From PUPG01 sp041686485 (lineage in GTDB: Bacteria; Bacteroidota; Bacteroidia; Bacteroidales; UBA7960), in NCBI GenBank assembly GCA_041686485.1, contig JAWLDT010000002.1:24272-88271 (forward strand): a DNA stretch of 64,000 bases, in the 5' to 3' direction. The notes beneath the pieces are model-generated. The model saw only the letters and a program-made list of their open reading frames with translations, was not told the DNA's origin and did not search any database. The position numbers were made by a program, and so were the translations under genes. Shown here piece by piece: positions 17,833 to 26,946 of the stretch (its first letter is position 1; every line of letters starts with the position of its first letter).

Positions 17833-17873
17833 CAATAAATTTAAAAACCTGCCCGCATATTACCTGAGAAAAA

Positions 17874-20036
17874 CTACTCACCATCAGATGGGGCTTCAAC
17901 CGGAATGGTAAAAGAAACAACGGATCCTTTACCTGCCTTACTGTTGATATATATGTTGCCTCCCTGCTTTTGGGCAAATTCCTTACACAACAACAAGCCG
18001 AGGCCACTACCCTTTTCCTCCGACGTACCATAGCTGCTATGCAAAGAATCAACACGAAAGAGCTTATCCTGATCCTCCTCTGAAATACCTACTCCATTAT
18101 CGGCAATCGCTATTTCGATCATGTCAGGATGCTTATGAGAACGAATCTCAATATAACCGCCAGGATAAGTATATTTAAGCGCATTGGACAAAAGATTACG
18201 GACGATTGTATCGGTCATGTTTACATCACCCCAAACCTGAATACCATCATGCACCCTGTCAAATATATCAATGTTCTTTTCAAGGGTGTTCGCTTCAAAA
18301 AGCCTCACATTGTCACGAATAACATCCTTGATGTTGAAGCGTTCCGGATTATATTGAATCTTACCGGTTTGGGCCCTGGACCATTGCAATAGATTTTCAA
18401 GCAGATTATTGATTTTGAGAACCGATCTGTCCAGCTCAGACGCCAATTCCTTTAACTCTTCTTTTGATAAATGATCAATATCCCTTTTTAATAATCTTGA
18501 AAAACTTAGCACAGAAGCAAACGGATTCCGAAGGTCATGAGAAATGATAGAGAAAAACTTGTCCTTCGTCTGGTTGGTTTCTATGAGGTTCTTCTCATTT
18601 TCCTGCAACTGTTTGTTTAGCCTGTCTACCTTTTTCTTTTCAACAATAAGCGAATCGTTCAGTTCCTTTAACTTTTCGTTATTCCGGCTGATTTCCTCTT
18701 TCTGGGTTTTAAGCTTTTTATTCGTCCGACGCGATTCAATGAAACGATAATATTGAATGACCAGCAATAGCAGGATTAAAGCCATAAACAGCAACAGATA
18801 ATTTCTTGACTGCCGTTGTTTCTCCAGATTGAGTTGCTGAATCTGACTGTTTTTCTGAAGAAGATCAATCTCATCCTGCTGCCGTTCACGGTCATACATC
18901 AGCTGCATCTCCATCACGCGCCTCCTGCTTTCTTCGTCATAGATACTATCTTTCAGACTAATATGTTTTTGCTGATACTCATAAGCATCCTTATACTGTT
19001 GTTGCTGATGCATTAACCGGCTCAAAAGATCATAATTCTCTGCCAGAATAGAGTGGATGTCAGCCTCATCGGCTATTTCAATACTTTTAAAAAAATAATC
19101 TTTTGCCCTATCCAACTCTCCGAAAGCCATATATGCACTCCCAAGGTCACGCGCCACCTGTGCTTTTCCTCTTTCAAGCTGCGCCTGTTCAAAATAAGCT
19201 TGCGCCTCACGCAAGATGTCGAGGGCATCATCATGTTTATTCTCTTCAATATACAAATTGCCAATAGCTTTCTGGGTTATGGCTATTTCACGTATATCAT
19301 TGTATTCCAGTCGTATATTAAGCGCTTCACTAAAATACCTATGGGCTGCCTTATAGTTACCATTATGCTGGCTGATGATACCAAGATTATTCAATGAATA
19401 TGCCTTAGACTGTTCCATCTCATGCTTCTCTGCAATGTTTAGAGCACGCCGATGGTATTCCTCAGCTTTATCATATTGTTCCTGTTCCTGATACAGATAT
19501 CCGATATTATTTAATACCGTAAACTGGGAAGAGTCATCATCTCTGTCCTCATACATTTGAAGTCCCTCAAAATAATACTCCAATGCATTGTCGTAATAAC
19601 CCTGGCCGTGAAAAATGACACCGAGGTTGATAAGCACTCGTGCATAACCTTCATCATCTTCAATGTCCTCAAACAACTGGCGGGCCTTGAACATGTTTTC
19701 ATAAGCCTGTTTGAAATCTCCTTTTCGCCAATATAACAGGCCAAGATCAGTTAAACTTCTGCCGATATATTGCTGATCATCAAGGTCTCTGGCGATTTCA
19801 AGCGCCTTCATGACATACTCCTTCGCTAATTCCTGCTCTGATGATCGAATAGACCAGGCAAGAGTGATAAGTGCTTCCAGGCGAACAGAATCGGCAACCT
19901 CAGGATTATCTACCAGGTTCTTCAGACTGTCAGCCTCCGCATCATATTGGTCATTGGTAGTAGTGGCATATACCGGTGTGTGACATAAACCTGACCAAAG
20001 TAAAACGATTAGAAGCCAAAGAAACTTTTTCATCAT
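17874..20036 (-). CDS. TPR-repeat sensor histidine kinase
   Basis: 720 residues. A signal peptide spans about 1-25. Periplasmic tetratricopeptide repeats fill about 40-380 (for example GRSLTDLGLLYWRKGDFKQA, AYSLNNLGIISQHNGNYKAA). A membrane helix lies at about 413-431, followed by a coiled coil. The kinase core has the phospho-acceptor H500 in ISHDLRNPF, the N box NLLSNALKYT, and G boxes DNGVGIS and GSGLGLLLCKEFA. It should sense a periplasmic protein or peptide signal and phosphorylate a response regulator. No regulator gene is adjacent, so it is an orphan; the sigma-54-type regulator at 52542 is a distant candidate only. The start is one of two consecutive ATGs. Confidence 0.93.
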   Translation of the reverse strand: MMKKFLWLLIVLLWSGLCHTPVYATTTNDQYDAEADSLKNLVDNPEVADSVRLEALITLAWSIRSSEQELAKEYVMKALEIARDLDDQQYIGRSLTDLGLLYWRKGDFKQAYENMFKARQLFEDIEDDEGYARVLINLGVIFHGQGYYDNALEYYFEGLQMYEDRDDDSSQFTVLNNIGYLYQEQEQYDKAEEYHRRALNIAEKHEMEQSKAYSLNNLGIISQHNGNYKAAHRYFSEALNIRLEYNDIREIAITQKAIGNLYIEENKHDDALDILREAQAYFEQAQLERGKAQVARDLGSAYMAFGELDRAKDYFFKSIEIADEADIHSILAENYDLLSRLMHQQQQYKDAYEYQQKHISLKDSIYDEESRRRVMEMQLMYDRERQQDEIDLLQKNSQIQQLNLEKQRQSRNYLLLFMALILLLLVIQYYRFIESRRTNKKLKTQKEEISRNNEKLKELNDSLIVEKKKVDRLNKQLQENEKNLIETNQTKDKFFSIISHDLRNPFASVLSFSRLLKRDIDHLSKEELKELASELDRSVLKINNLLENLLQWSRAQTGKIQYNPERFNIKDVIRDNVRLFEANTLEKNIDIFDRVHDGIQVWGDVNMTDTIVRNLLSNALKYTYPGGYIEIRSHKHPDMIEIAIADNGVGISEEDQDKLFRVDSLHSSYGTSEEKGSGLGLLLCKEFAQKQGGNIYINSKAGKGSVVSFTIPVEAPSDGE

Positions 20037-20210
20037 GAAATAAAATTGACAATAAATAACCTTATCGTAAAGATAAACAAAAAAGGAATTCGTTTCGACA
20101 AAATATTATTTTTGGTTGATTAACGGAATAAAACGAAGATTGAAGCACAATAATACATGTATCCATTGCTTAGTATCAAATACCGCGCCATTGTTGTGAT
20201 AATGGAATAT

Positions 20211-21911
20211 TTATTCAATATTCACACCGGCAATTGCTTCATTGATATTCAATATGGTATCCCCAATTTTCTCACATGAAGTGATGAGCTTGTTAAAATA
20301 AAAGGCACTCTTGGCATGCGTGGGGTCTTTTTCAATATCATCAATCACGGCATCTTTAACCTGGTCGCGGAAAGCATTGATTTTCTTTTCAAGTTCCATG
20401 GCTTTTGGCAGGGATTGGCGTGCCTCGTGCGTACTGGTCTGCATATTCTCAAGCATCAGCTCGAAACCGTTATTAACCAGCTTAAACATCTCAAACAGAT
20501 CACTACGCTGCTCCGGAGTGAAGTAAACCTTTTCCTTTTTCTTATCCGACAATACAGAGGACATCTTAAAACAAACATCACCAATCTTTTCAACTTCACT
20601 GCTGACAAGACGCATACGGCGCAATTCTTCGGCCGCATGTCCGCTTAACTGTTTCCTTGATATCTTGATCAGAAATGTGGTAATCTCTACCTCCACCCTG
20701 TCGGTTATTTCTTCATACTTACTGACCTTTCCCAGGAGATTCTGATATTCCTTTTTATCGGTTTCTATGATAAGTGCCGGGATAAAATTAAACATCCTTT
20801 GAGCGAGTTCCGCATATTTGCGAACCTCCTTTTTGGCCTGAAAGACTGATAACTCAGCCATGTGAAGGAATCCGCTGCTAAAATATTCGAGTTGTGGTCG
20901 TTCAAACTTTTTACCCCTGGAGGGTATTAAATACTCCACAAATTGAACGATATATCGACTGAGCCCTATCAGAAGCAGGGTGTTTGTAATATTAAATACG
21001 GTATGAAAAATGGACAGGCCAACGGGTATCCATGTGGCTGTCTCCATGGGGGACCCCAGTCCGAAATGAACCATAAAATGATCAATTCGACTCAGGAAGA
21101 ATTTGAACAGGAGAAGCATCCATATAATACCTATCACATTGAAAACAGTATGGGCAAGGGCTGTTCGTTTGGCATATACATTCCCTACCAGGGCGGCCAG
21201 GTTGGCTGTAATGGTGGTACCGATATTTTCACCCAGCACGATAGCCGCGCCATGCTCATAACCAATCCAGCCAAAATTACACATCACCAGCGTAAGCGCC
21301 ATCGTGGCACTGGAAGACTGGAGGATAATCGTAAGCAAGGTACCCAATCCCAGGAATAAAAAGGTGCTGTAAATCCCGTAATCGGTCATGTTTTGGATAA
21401 ACCTGAACATCTCCGGGTTGTGTTCGAGATCAGGAACAGCATCTTTCAGGTAGTTCAGCCCCAGAAACAGCAAGGCAAAGCCCAGCAGTATCTGACCGGC
21501 TGAATTCAGACGCTCCCTTGAATTGAGCAACAAAGGGAAGCTTATTCCTATCAGCGGAATGGACAAAGCCGCGATATTGACCTTAAAACCGAGCAGGGAG
21601 ATTAGCCAGGCAGTGGTAGTGGTCCCGATATTGGCGCCCATGATCACTCCCACGGACTGTATGAGGGTCATCAGACCGGCATTCACAAAGCTGACAACCA
21701 TCACCGTAGATGCCGAAGAGGATTGCACAAGTGTAGTCAGTAAGAAGCCGGTAAAAACCCCTACAAATCGATTGGAGGTCATAGCAGCCAAAACAGACCG
21801 CATCTTATCCCCGGCAAACTTTTGAATGCCCTCACTCATGATTTTCATTCCGTAAAGGAACAAACTCAGTGATCCGAAAAGCGTGAGGAGATCGAAAAAA
21901 CCAAAACTCAT
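20211..21911 (-). CDS. Na/Pi cotransporter family protein with PhoU-like tail
   Basis: 566 residues. Two inverted Na/Pi-cotransport repeats each carry the QSSS signature (VQSSSASTVMVVSFVNAG and LQSSSATMALTLVM), with the GANIGTT and GENIGTT partner motifs. About eight membrane helices occupy 1-330. Residues about 350-566 are helical and resemble PhoU, with repeated Lys/Glu-rich heptads. It probably imports phosphate with sodium, with the tail as a regulatory domain. Two overlapping promoter boxes lie just upstream (21931-21948). Confidence 0.92.
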   Translation of the reverse strand: MSFGFFDLLTLFGSLSLFLYGMKIMSEGIQKFAGDKMRSVLAAMTSNRFVGVFTGFLLTTLVQSSSASTVMVVSFVNAGLMTLIQSVGVIMGANIGTTTTAWLISLLGFKVNIAALSIPLIGISFPLLLNSRERLNSAGQILLGFALLFLGLNYLKDAVPDLEHNPEMFRFIQNMTDYGIYSTFLFLGLGTLLTIILQSSSATMALTLVMCNFGWIGYEHGAAIVLGENIGTTITANLAALVGNVYAKRTALAHTVFNVIGIIWMLLLFKFFLSRIDHFMVHFGLGSPMETATWIPVGLSIFHTVFNITNTLLLIGLSRYIVQFVEYLIPSRGKKFERPQLEYFSSGFLHMAELSVFQAKKEVRKYAELAQRMFNFIPALIIETDKKEYQNLLGKVSKYEEITDRVEVEITTFLIKISRKQLSGHAAEELRRMRLVSSEVEKIGDVCFKMSSVLSDKKKEKVYFTPEQRSDLFEMFKLVNNGFELMLENMQTSTHEARQSLPKAMELEKKINAFRDQVKDAVIDDIEKDPTHAKSAFYFNKLITSCEKIGDTILNINEAIAGVNIE

Positions 21912-21930
21912 AATTTAGTTATTGGGTAGT

Positions 21931-21948
21931 CAAAAGTAGTCAAAAGTA
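21931..21948 (-). promoter_or_regulatory. Tandem -7 boxes of the Na/Pi transporter
   Basis: On the minus strand TACTTTTG occurs twice exactly ten bases apart (21948-21941 and 21938-21931), inside a tenfold direct repeat TACTTTTGAC. An imperfect palindrome (ATATTTCAG / CTGAATAT, 21950-21971) covers the -33 zone and could be an operator. Confidence 0.55.
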
Positions 21949-22081
21949 ATATTCAGGCAAGCTGAAATATCAACATTTTTTATATTAAAAAACACGATCC
22001 TGATTAACGGGCTCTGAGAATAAGTACGTAAAGGGAGTATGCTGGCGGTTTTAAGTGATGCGCTCATTAAGAAAAAGGAAT

Positions 22082-22118
22082 AGTGCCTCTCAGGACAAGA
22101 ATGGACCCGAAAGGCACT
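22082..22118. terminator. Terminator-like hairpin after eno
   Basis: AGTGCCT / AGGCACT, seven paired bases with a 23-base loop. The T-run is best on the + strand (TTTTTT), weaker on the minus strand (ATTCCTTTTT). It lies 24 bases beyond the eno stop codon. Probably bidirectional; it would end the eno message. Confidence 0.6.
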
Positions 22119-22141
22119 TTTTTATCTTCATCAACCATTAC

Positions 22142-23431
22142 TTATTTGGTAAAACGAAAAGCCTTCCCCGGGTATTTTGCGGTTTCACCCATCATCTCTT
22201 CGATACGAAGCAGCTGATTATACTTGGCTATCCGTTCAGACCGGCAGGCTGAGCCGGTTTTTATCTGACCGGTGCCCAAAGCAACCGCCAGGTCCGCAAT
22301 GGAAGTGTCTTCCGTTTCACCAGAACGGTGACTGATCACTGCCGTATAGTTGTTCCGGAAAGCCAGATTAACAGCATCAATGGTTTCAGACAGCGTACCG
22401 ATCTGATTTACTTTTACGAGGATGGAATTGGCCACATTGGAGTCAATACCTTTCTGCAAACGTTTCACATTGGTGACAAACAGGTCATCTCCGACAAGCT
22501 GAACATCTTTGCCAAGTTTCTGGGTCATTAGTTCCCAGCCTTCCCAGTCATCTTCATCCATACCGTCTTCTATGGAGATTATGGGATAATTTTTCACCCA
22601 GTCGGCCCAGTAATCCACCATCTGAGCAGGTGTAAGCTTGTCGCCGGTGGATTTATGCAGGTGATAGACGTTCTCTTCCTTAATAAAGTACTCACTGGCA
22701 GCAGGGTCAAGGGTTAAACCGATATCGTCGCCCGGTTTGTACCCGGCTTTTTCGATGGCCTGCAGAATAAGCTGCACTGCTTCCTCATTTGATTTCAGGT
22801 TGGGGGCAAACCCTCCTTCGTCGCCCACGTTGGTAGAATACCCTTTCTTCTTGAGCACCGCTTTCAGGTTTTGGAAAATTTCGGCACCCATCTGAATCGC
22901 CTGGCTAAAGCAGGTTGCTCCGACAGGCATGATCATAAACTCCTGAAAATCGACGGAATTGTCAGCATGTGAACCACCATTCAGGATGTTCATCATGGGC
23001 ATAGGCAGGGTATTGGCATTTACACCACCAATATAGCGAAACAATGGCTGACCGGTTTCCTGTGCAGCAGCATTGGCAACGGCCAAAGAAACGCCCAGAA
23101 TGGCATTCGCCCCCAGTTTGGCTTTATTGTCTGTACCGTCGACCTCAAGCATAACCTTATCCACCAGTGCCTGATCGGTCACATGGAAGCCCTGAAGCTC
23201 ATTATTTAAGACGGTATTTACATTATCAACCGCTTTCAATACGCCTTTGCCAAGGAATTTTCCTTTGTCGTCGTCTCGGAGCTCCACTGCTTCGTGAACA
23301 CCGGTAGAAGCACCAGAAGGCACTGCTGCACGTCCGAGAATACCGTTTTCTGTAATCACATCAACCTCTATTGTGGGATTTCCACGTGAGTCGAGGATTT
23401 GTCTTGCATGAATATTTAAAATTGCGCTCAT
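22142..23431 (-). CDS. eno: Enolase
   Basis: 429 residues, normal for the family. It converts 2-phosphoglycerate to phosphoenolpyruvate in glycolysis. Visible signatures: SRGNPTIEVDV near the N-terminus, GGSHADNSVDFQEFMIMP (substrate loop with His), GDEGGFAPN, the metal ligands in SIEDGMDEDDW and LVGDDLFVTN, and the C-terminal signature ILVKVNQIGTLSET with SHRSGETEDT. All active-site residues appear present. It has its own message, ending near 22082-22118. A TAACTTTA box at 23471-23478, one base off the consensus, is the probable promoter, just after the ribosomal operon terminator. Confidence 0.98.
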   Translation of the reverse strand: MSAILNIHARQILDSRGNPTIEVDVITENGILGRAAVPSGASTGVHEAVELRDDDKGKFLGKGVLKAVDNVNTVLNNELQGFHVTDQALVDKVMLEVDGTDNKAKLGANAILGVSLAVANAAAQETGQPLFRYIGGVNANTLPMPMMNILNGGSHADNSVDFQEFMIMPVGATCFSQAIQMGAEIFQNLKAVLKKKGYSTNVGDEGGFAPNLKSNEEAVQLILQAIEKAGYKPGDDIGLTLDPAASEYFIKEENVYHLHKSTGDKLTPAQMVDYWADWVKNYPIISIEDGMDEDDWEGWELMTQKLGKDVQLVGDDLFVTNVKRLQKGIDSNVANSILVKVNQIGTLSETIDAVNLAFRNNYTAVISHRSGETEDTSIADLAVALGTGQIKTGSACRSERIAKYNQLLRIEEMMGETAKYPGKAFRFTK

Positions 23432-23493
23432 AAGTTTATGTGTTTTAATGTTTAGTCATTGAATTCAGCGTAAAGTTAAGTATATACGCAGAA

Positions 23494-23528
23494 ATAAAAA
23501 AGGATAAAGCGACCCGGTCACTTCATCC
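23494..23528 (-). terminator. Strong terminator of the ribosomal-protein block
   Basis: On the minus strand a 12-base stem (GGATGAAGTGAC / GTCGCTTTATCC, two G-T pairs) closes on a tiny loop and is followed by six T. It sits 34 bases after the rplQ stop codon and ends the long operon. Confidence 0.9.
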
Positions 23529-23561
23529 CTTACACTTTTCATAGCACATTGCGTGAATGAA

Positions 23562-24389
23562 TTATTGCTTATCTTCCGGCTTGTCTTCTGTATCTTCATC
23601 CGAAGATTTTTCTTCTTCAGAATCATCAGCCGGCTGGTCCTGTTTCTTTTTTGCGGCGGGTTGCTCTTCGGCGGCATCTTTATCATCTCCGGCAGGTTCC
23701 GTCTCCGCCTCAGGTTCATCGGCAGTTTCTGCTTCAGGTTCGGTTTTTTTATCCGTTGGCTCAGCCGTCTCCTCAGCAGCCACATCGGTGTCTTCAGCGT
23801 CGGTTGCTGCTTCTGCGGAGGCTTCTGCAGGTGCTTCCTGAGTATCATCGACTGTTTCGGCCGGTTTTTCAGCAGGCTCCTCCTGTGGGGTGGTATCGCC
23901 GACAGTGTCCCGGGCAGCAGCCGGAGCAGCTTGCCCGGTTGCCTCAGTATCTTTGGCTCCTTTCTTACCACGCCGTCTTCCTCTTCTGGTACGCCTGGCT
24001 GTTGTTTCTTCTTCTGTTTTCAGCATGGCTGTGTTGTAATCAACCAGTTCGATAAAACACATCTCTGCCGCATCCCCCTGACGAAAACCTGTTTTCAGAA
24101 TACGGGTATATCCGCCCGGGCGGTCAGCCACTTTTTGTGCGACTTCCCGATACAGTTCACTGACAGCATGTTTGTTTTTCAGATAAGAAAAAACCATCCG
24201 GCGCGAATGGGTCGAATCCGTTTTAGAACGTGTAATCAGTGGCTCGACATATGTACGCAACGCCTTGGCTTTGGCTACCGTTGTATTGATCCTTTTGTTG
24301 AGAATTAATGCTGTGGCAAGACTCGACAAGGTTTCCTGCCTGTGCGCTGCCTTTCTCCCTAAACTATTAATCTTCTTTCTATGTCTCAT
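23562..24389 (-). CDS. rplQ: Ribosomal protein L17 with long acidic C-terminal tail
   Basis: 275 residues. Residues 1-122 are a complete L17 (MRHRKKINSLGRKAAHR, then LRTYVEPLITRSKTD, ending CFIELVDYN), which helps stabilise the 50S subunit near the tunnel exit. Ordinary L17 proteins end about here or within 40 residues. This one continues with a basic patch (RRTRRGRRRGKKG, about 132-144) and then some 130 residues made almost only of Ala, Glu, Asp, Thr, Pro and Lys. The frame is open and the tail is clearly translated in one piece, so it is not a frameshift artefact. Function of the tail is unknown. Last gene of the block, seven bases after rpoA. Confidence 0.96.
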   Translation of the reverse strand: MRHRKKINSLGRKAAHRQETLSSLATALILNKRINTTVAKAKALRTYVEPLITRSKTDSTHSRRMVFSYLKNKHAVSELYREVAQKVADRPGGYTRILKTGFRQGDAAEMCFIELVDYNTAMLKTEEETTARRTRRGRRRGKKGAKDTEATGQAAPAAARDTVGDTTPQEEPAEKPAETVDDTQEAPAEASAEAATDAEDTDVAAEETAEPTDKKTEPEAETADEPEAETEPAGDDKDAAEEQPAAKKKQDQPADDSEEEKSSDEDTEDKPEDKQ

Positions 24390-24396
24390 TACTAAA

Positions 24397-25389
24397 TTAT
24401 TCCTTATCTAATTTGTACTTCGAAAGGTTCATTCCAAAATGGAGGTTCTTTGACTTAACAAGTTCTTCCAGCTCGGTAAGTGATTTTTTTCCAAAATTTC
24501 TGAACTTCAGCAGGTCATGTTTATTAAGTGCAACCAAATCTGCCAATGTTTCAACATCAGCTGCTTTCAGACAATTCAGGGCCCTTACCGAAAGGTCAAG
24601 ATCCACCAGTTTTGTTTTCAGGAGCTGACGCATATGCAATGAATTCTCATCAAACTCCTCGCTGGATGCTTTTTCTTCTGTATCCAGGGTAATTTTCTCA
24701 TTGGAGAACAACATAAAGTGTTGTATCAGAATATGTGCGGCTTCCTTCAGTGCTTCTTTGGGCTCAACAGAACCGTCGGTCAAAATCTCAATAACCAGCT
24801 TTTCATAGTCGGTCTTCTGTTCAACACGGTAGTTGTCAACGTGGTAGGTCACATTTTTAATCGGAGTAAAAATGGAATCGACAGCGATTGACCCAATAAC
24901 CGGGTTAAGGCCTTTATTTTCTTCAGCAGGCACATAACCACGGCCCTTTTCAACTGTAAACTCAATATTCAGGTTGACAGATGGTTCCATCTCGCAAATG
25001 ACCACATCGGGGTTCAGCACATAGAAATTCGACAGGGCATCATTCAGGTCACCTGCCTTAAACTGTTCCTGCCCGCTAATGGAGACACTGAATTTTTCGG
25101 ATTCAGCATCCTCAACCTGTTTTTTGAAACGCACCTGTTTCAAATTCAGGATAATCTCCGTTACATCCTGTACAACTCCTTCGATGGTTGAAAACTCATG
25201 ATCCACGCCCTCAATTTTTACTGAAGTAATGGCATAACCTTCCAGCGACGAGAGCAAAATTCTTCTGAGAGCATTGCCTATCGTAATGCCATAGCCTGGT
25301 TCCAACGGGCGAAATTCAAACTTCCCCAGCCGGTTATCGGACTCAAGCATAATTACTTTGTCCGGTTTTTGAAATGCTAATATTGCCAT
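24397..25389 (-). CDS. rpoA: RNA polymerase alpha subunit
   Basis: 330 residues. The N-terminal domain (about 1-235) forms the dimer that scaffolds beta and beta-prime; FRPLEPGYGITIGNALRRILLSSLEG is the dimer signature. A linker follows, then the C-terminal domain (about 255-325) with VRALNCLKAADVETLADLV and NFGKKSLTELEELV, the helix-hairpin-helix that contacts DNA and activators. It starts 37 bases after rpsD, in the usual alpha-operon position. Confidence 0.98.
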   Translation of the reverse strand: MAILAFQKPDKVIMLESDNRLGKFEFRPLEPGYGITIGNALRRILLSSLEGYAITSVKIEGVDHEFSTIEGVVQDVTEIILNLKQVRFKKQVEDAESEKFSVSISGQEQFKAGDLNDALSNFYVLNPDVVICEMEPSVNLNIEFTVEKGRGYVPAEENKGLNPVIGSIAVDSIFTPIKNVTYHVDNYRVEQKTDYEKLVIEILTDGSVEPKEALKEAAHILIQHFMLFSNEKITLDTEEKASSEEFDENSLHMRQLLKTKLVDLDLSVRALNCLKAADVETLADLVALNKHDLLKFRNFGKKSLTELEELVKSKNLHFGMNLSKYKLDKE

Positions 25390-25426
25390 TGATACTTGTT
25401 TTTTGTGATAAAAAGGGGAACAAACA

Positions 25427-26032
25427 TTACTTGGAATACAATTCCACTATGAGCTGCTCTTTAATATTTTCAGGGATCTCCTCGCGCTCGGGGTAGTTCA
25501 GGAATTTCCCTTTCGACATGTCCTGATCCCACTCCAGCCATGAATAATTGCCTGACCGTGAAGACAATGAATCAGTAATCGCCTCGAGGCTGCGTGAGCG
25601 TTCACGTACGCCGATGATATCACCGGGCTTTACTGTATATGATGGAATATTTACTATCTGATCGTTAACAGTAATATGGCGATGGCCGACAAGCTGGCGG
25701 GCTGCGTTACGTGTCGGGGCGATTCCAAGCCTGTAAACAACATTGTCGAGGCGGGCTTCCAAAAGCTGGAGCAATATTTCTCCGGTAATCCCTTTTTGGC
25801 GAACAGCTCTCTTAAAAGTATTGGCAAACTGCTTCTCCATTAAGCCATAGGTAAACCTGGCCTTTTGTTTCTCAAGCAGCTGAATACCATATTCTGACTT
25901 TTTACGTCTTTTCCGCATCTGACCGTGCTGTCCCGGCGGATAATTTTTCTTTTCAAATGATCTGTCTGCACCGAAAATGGGATCTCCAAACTTACGGGCT
26001 ACCTTTGTTTTAGGTCCTAAATATCTTGCCAT
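25427..26032 (-). CDS. rpsD: Ribosomal protein S4
   Basis: 201 residues. Primary binder of 16S rRNA that nucleates the 30S body. The S4 RNA-binding domain reads RLGIAPTRNAARQLVGHRHITVN. The N-terminus (MARYLGPKTKVARKFG) has no cysteines, so this is the zinc-free form. In other bacteria S4 represses its own alpha operon; no such site was identified here. Confidence 0.98.
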   Translation of the reverse strand: MARYLGPKTKVARKFGDPIFGADRSFEKKNYPPGQHGQMRKRRKKSEYGIQLLEKQKARFTYGLMEKQFANTFKRAVRQKGITGEILLQLLEARLDNVVYRLGIAPTRNAARQLVGHRHITVNDQIVNIPSYTVKPGDIIGVRERSRSLEAITDSLSSRSGNYSWLEWDQDMSKGKFLNYPEREEIPENIKEQLIVELYSK

Positions 26033-26078
26033 GCTAAATCTTTATAAATCTTTTGGTGTTTAACAAACAAATTTGATG

Positions 26079-26474
26079 TTACACTCTCCTGCGCTTTGGG
26101 GGGCGACAACCGTTGTGTGGCAACGGTGTCACATCTACGATCTCAGCGACTTCAAGCCCGGTTGCGTGTAATGTACGTATAGCCGACTCTCTGCCCGAAC
26201 CGGGACCCTTTACGTAAACCTTAACCTTACGCATACCCAGATCATATGCAGTTTTTGCAGCATCCCCTGCTGACAGCTGACCGGCATAAGGGGTATTCTT
26301 TTTAGAACCCTTAAATCCGTTCTTCCCGGCTGAAGACCAGGATATAACCTGTCCCTGCTGATTTGTCAATGTAACAATGATATTATTGAAAGAAGCAAAA
26401 ATATGGGCCTGGCCGGTTGGCTCAACCTTTGCTACTCTTCTTTTGGCACTTCTGCCTTTTCCTGATTTTGCCAT
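26079..26474 (-). CDS. rpsK: Ribosomal protein S11
   Basis: 131 residues. Forms the 30S platform near the E site. Typical stretches are ASFNNIIVTLTNQQGQVISWSSAG and the C-terminal PLPHNGCRPPKRRRV. The Asn-Gly in that tail is the site known elsewhere to form isoaspartate, a Pcm substrate; pcm is encoded in this window. The 64-base gap to rpsM contains a small hairpin (26505-26519). Confidence 0.98.
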   Translation of the reverse strand: MAKSGKGRSAKRRVAKVEPTGQAHIFASFNNIIVTLTNQQGQVISWSSAGKNGFKGSKKNTPYAGQLSAGDAAKTAYDLGMRKVKVYVKGPGSGRESAIRTLHATGLEVAEIVDVTPLPHNGCRPPKRRRV

Positions 26475-26538
26475 AATACTATATTAACGGTTTTTCTGAT
26501 CAAGGGGTGTTCAACACCCACATCAATAACAATCGGAA

Positions 26539-26916
26539 TTATTTCACTGCCTTTTTCTTATTGGCAACGGTTTTTTTCTTCCCTTTTCGTGTACGTGCGT
26601 TATTTTTTGTTCTTTGCCCGTTCAAAGGCAGGCCAATACGATGGCGAATACCGCGGTAGCAGCCTATGTCCATCAAACGTTTGATGTTCATCTGCGTCTC
26701 AGACCTTAACGACCCTTCCACTTTATAATGATCATTAATAACATTACGGATCTGGGTCAGTTCATGGTCTTCCCAATCCTCAACAGTCTTATTGGGATCT
26801 ACCTTGGCGGTTTCCATTACCTCACGGGCAAGACTGTGTCCGATACCGTAAATGTAGGTGAGACTTACCACCCCTTTTTTGTTTCTTGGAATATCAACTC
26901 CAGCTATACGTGCCAT
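26539..26916 (-). CDS. rpsM: Ribosomal protein S13
   Basis: 125 residues. Sits in the 30S head and makes bridges B1a/B1b to the large subunit. Signatures: ARIAGVDIPRNKKGVVSLTYIYGIG, then GCYRGIRHRIGLPLNGQRTKNNARTRKGKK split over the conserved C-terminal half. The basic tail (KKKTVANKKKAVK) reaches tRNA. Starts 30 bases after rpmJ. Confidence 0.98.
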   Translation of the reverse strand: MARIAGVDIPRNKKGVVSLTYIYGIGHSLAREVMETAKVDPNKTVEDWEDHELTQIRNVINDHYKVEGSLRSETQMNIKRLMDIGCYRGIRHRIGLPLNGQRTKNNARTRKGKKKTVANKKKAVK

Positions 26917-26946
26917 ATTCTTATATCCTTTGTATAAATTAGTAAT

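Noticed and set aside
23553..24308. A 251-codon open frame on the + strand opposite rplQ
   Set aside because: It arises because the Ala/Glu/Asp-rich L17 tail has few stop triplets on the other strand; the product would be a meaningless Phe/Arg/Ser-rich chain.
26505..26519. Small hairpin GGGTGT / ACACCC between rpsM and rpsK
   Set aside because: Six base pairs with no T-run inside a tightly packed operon; too weak for a separate regulatory call.
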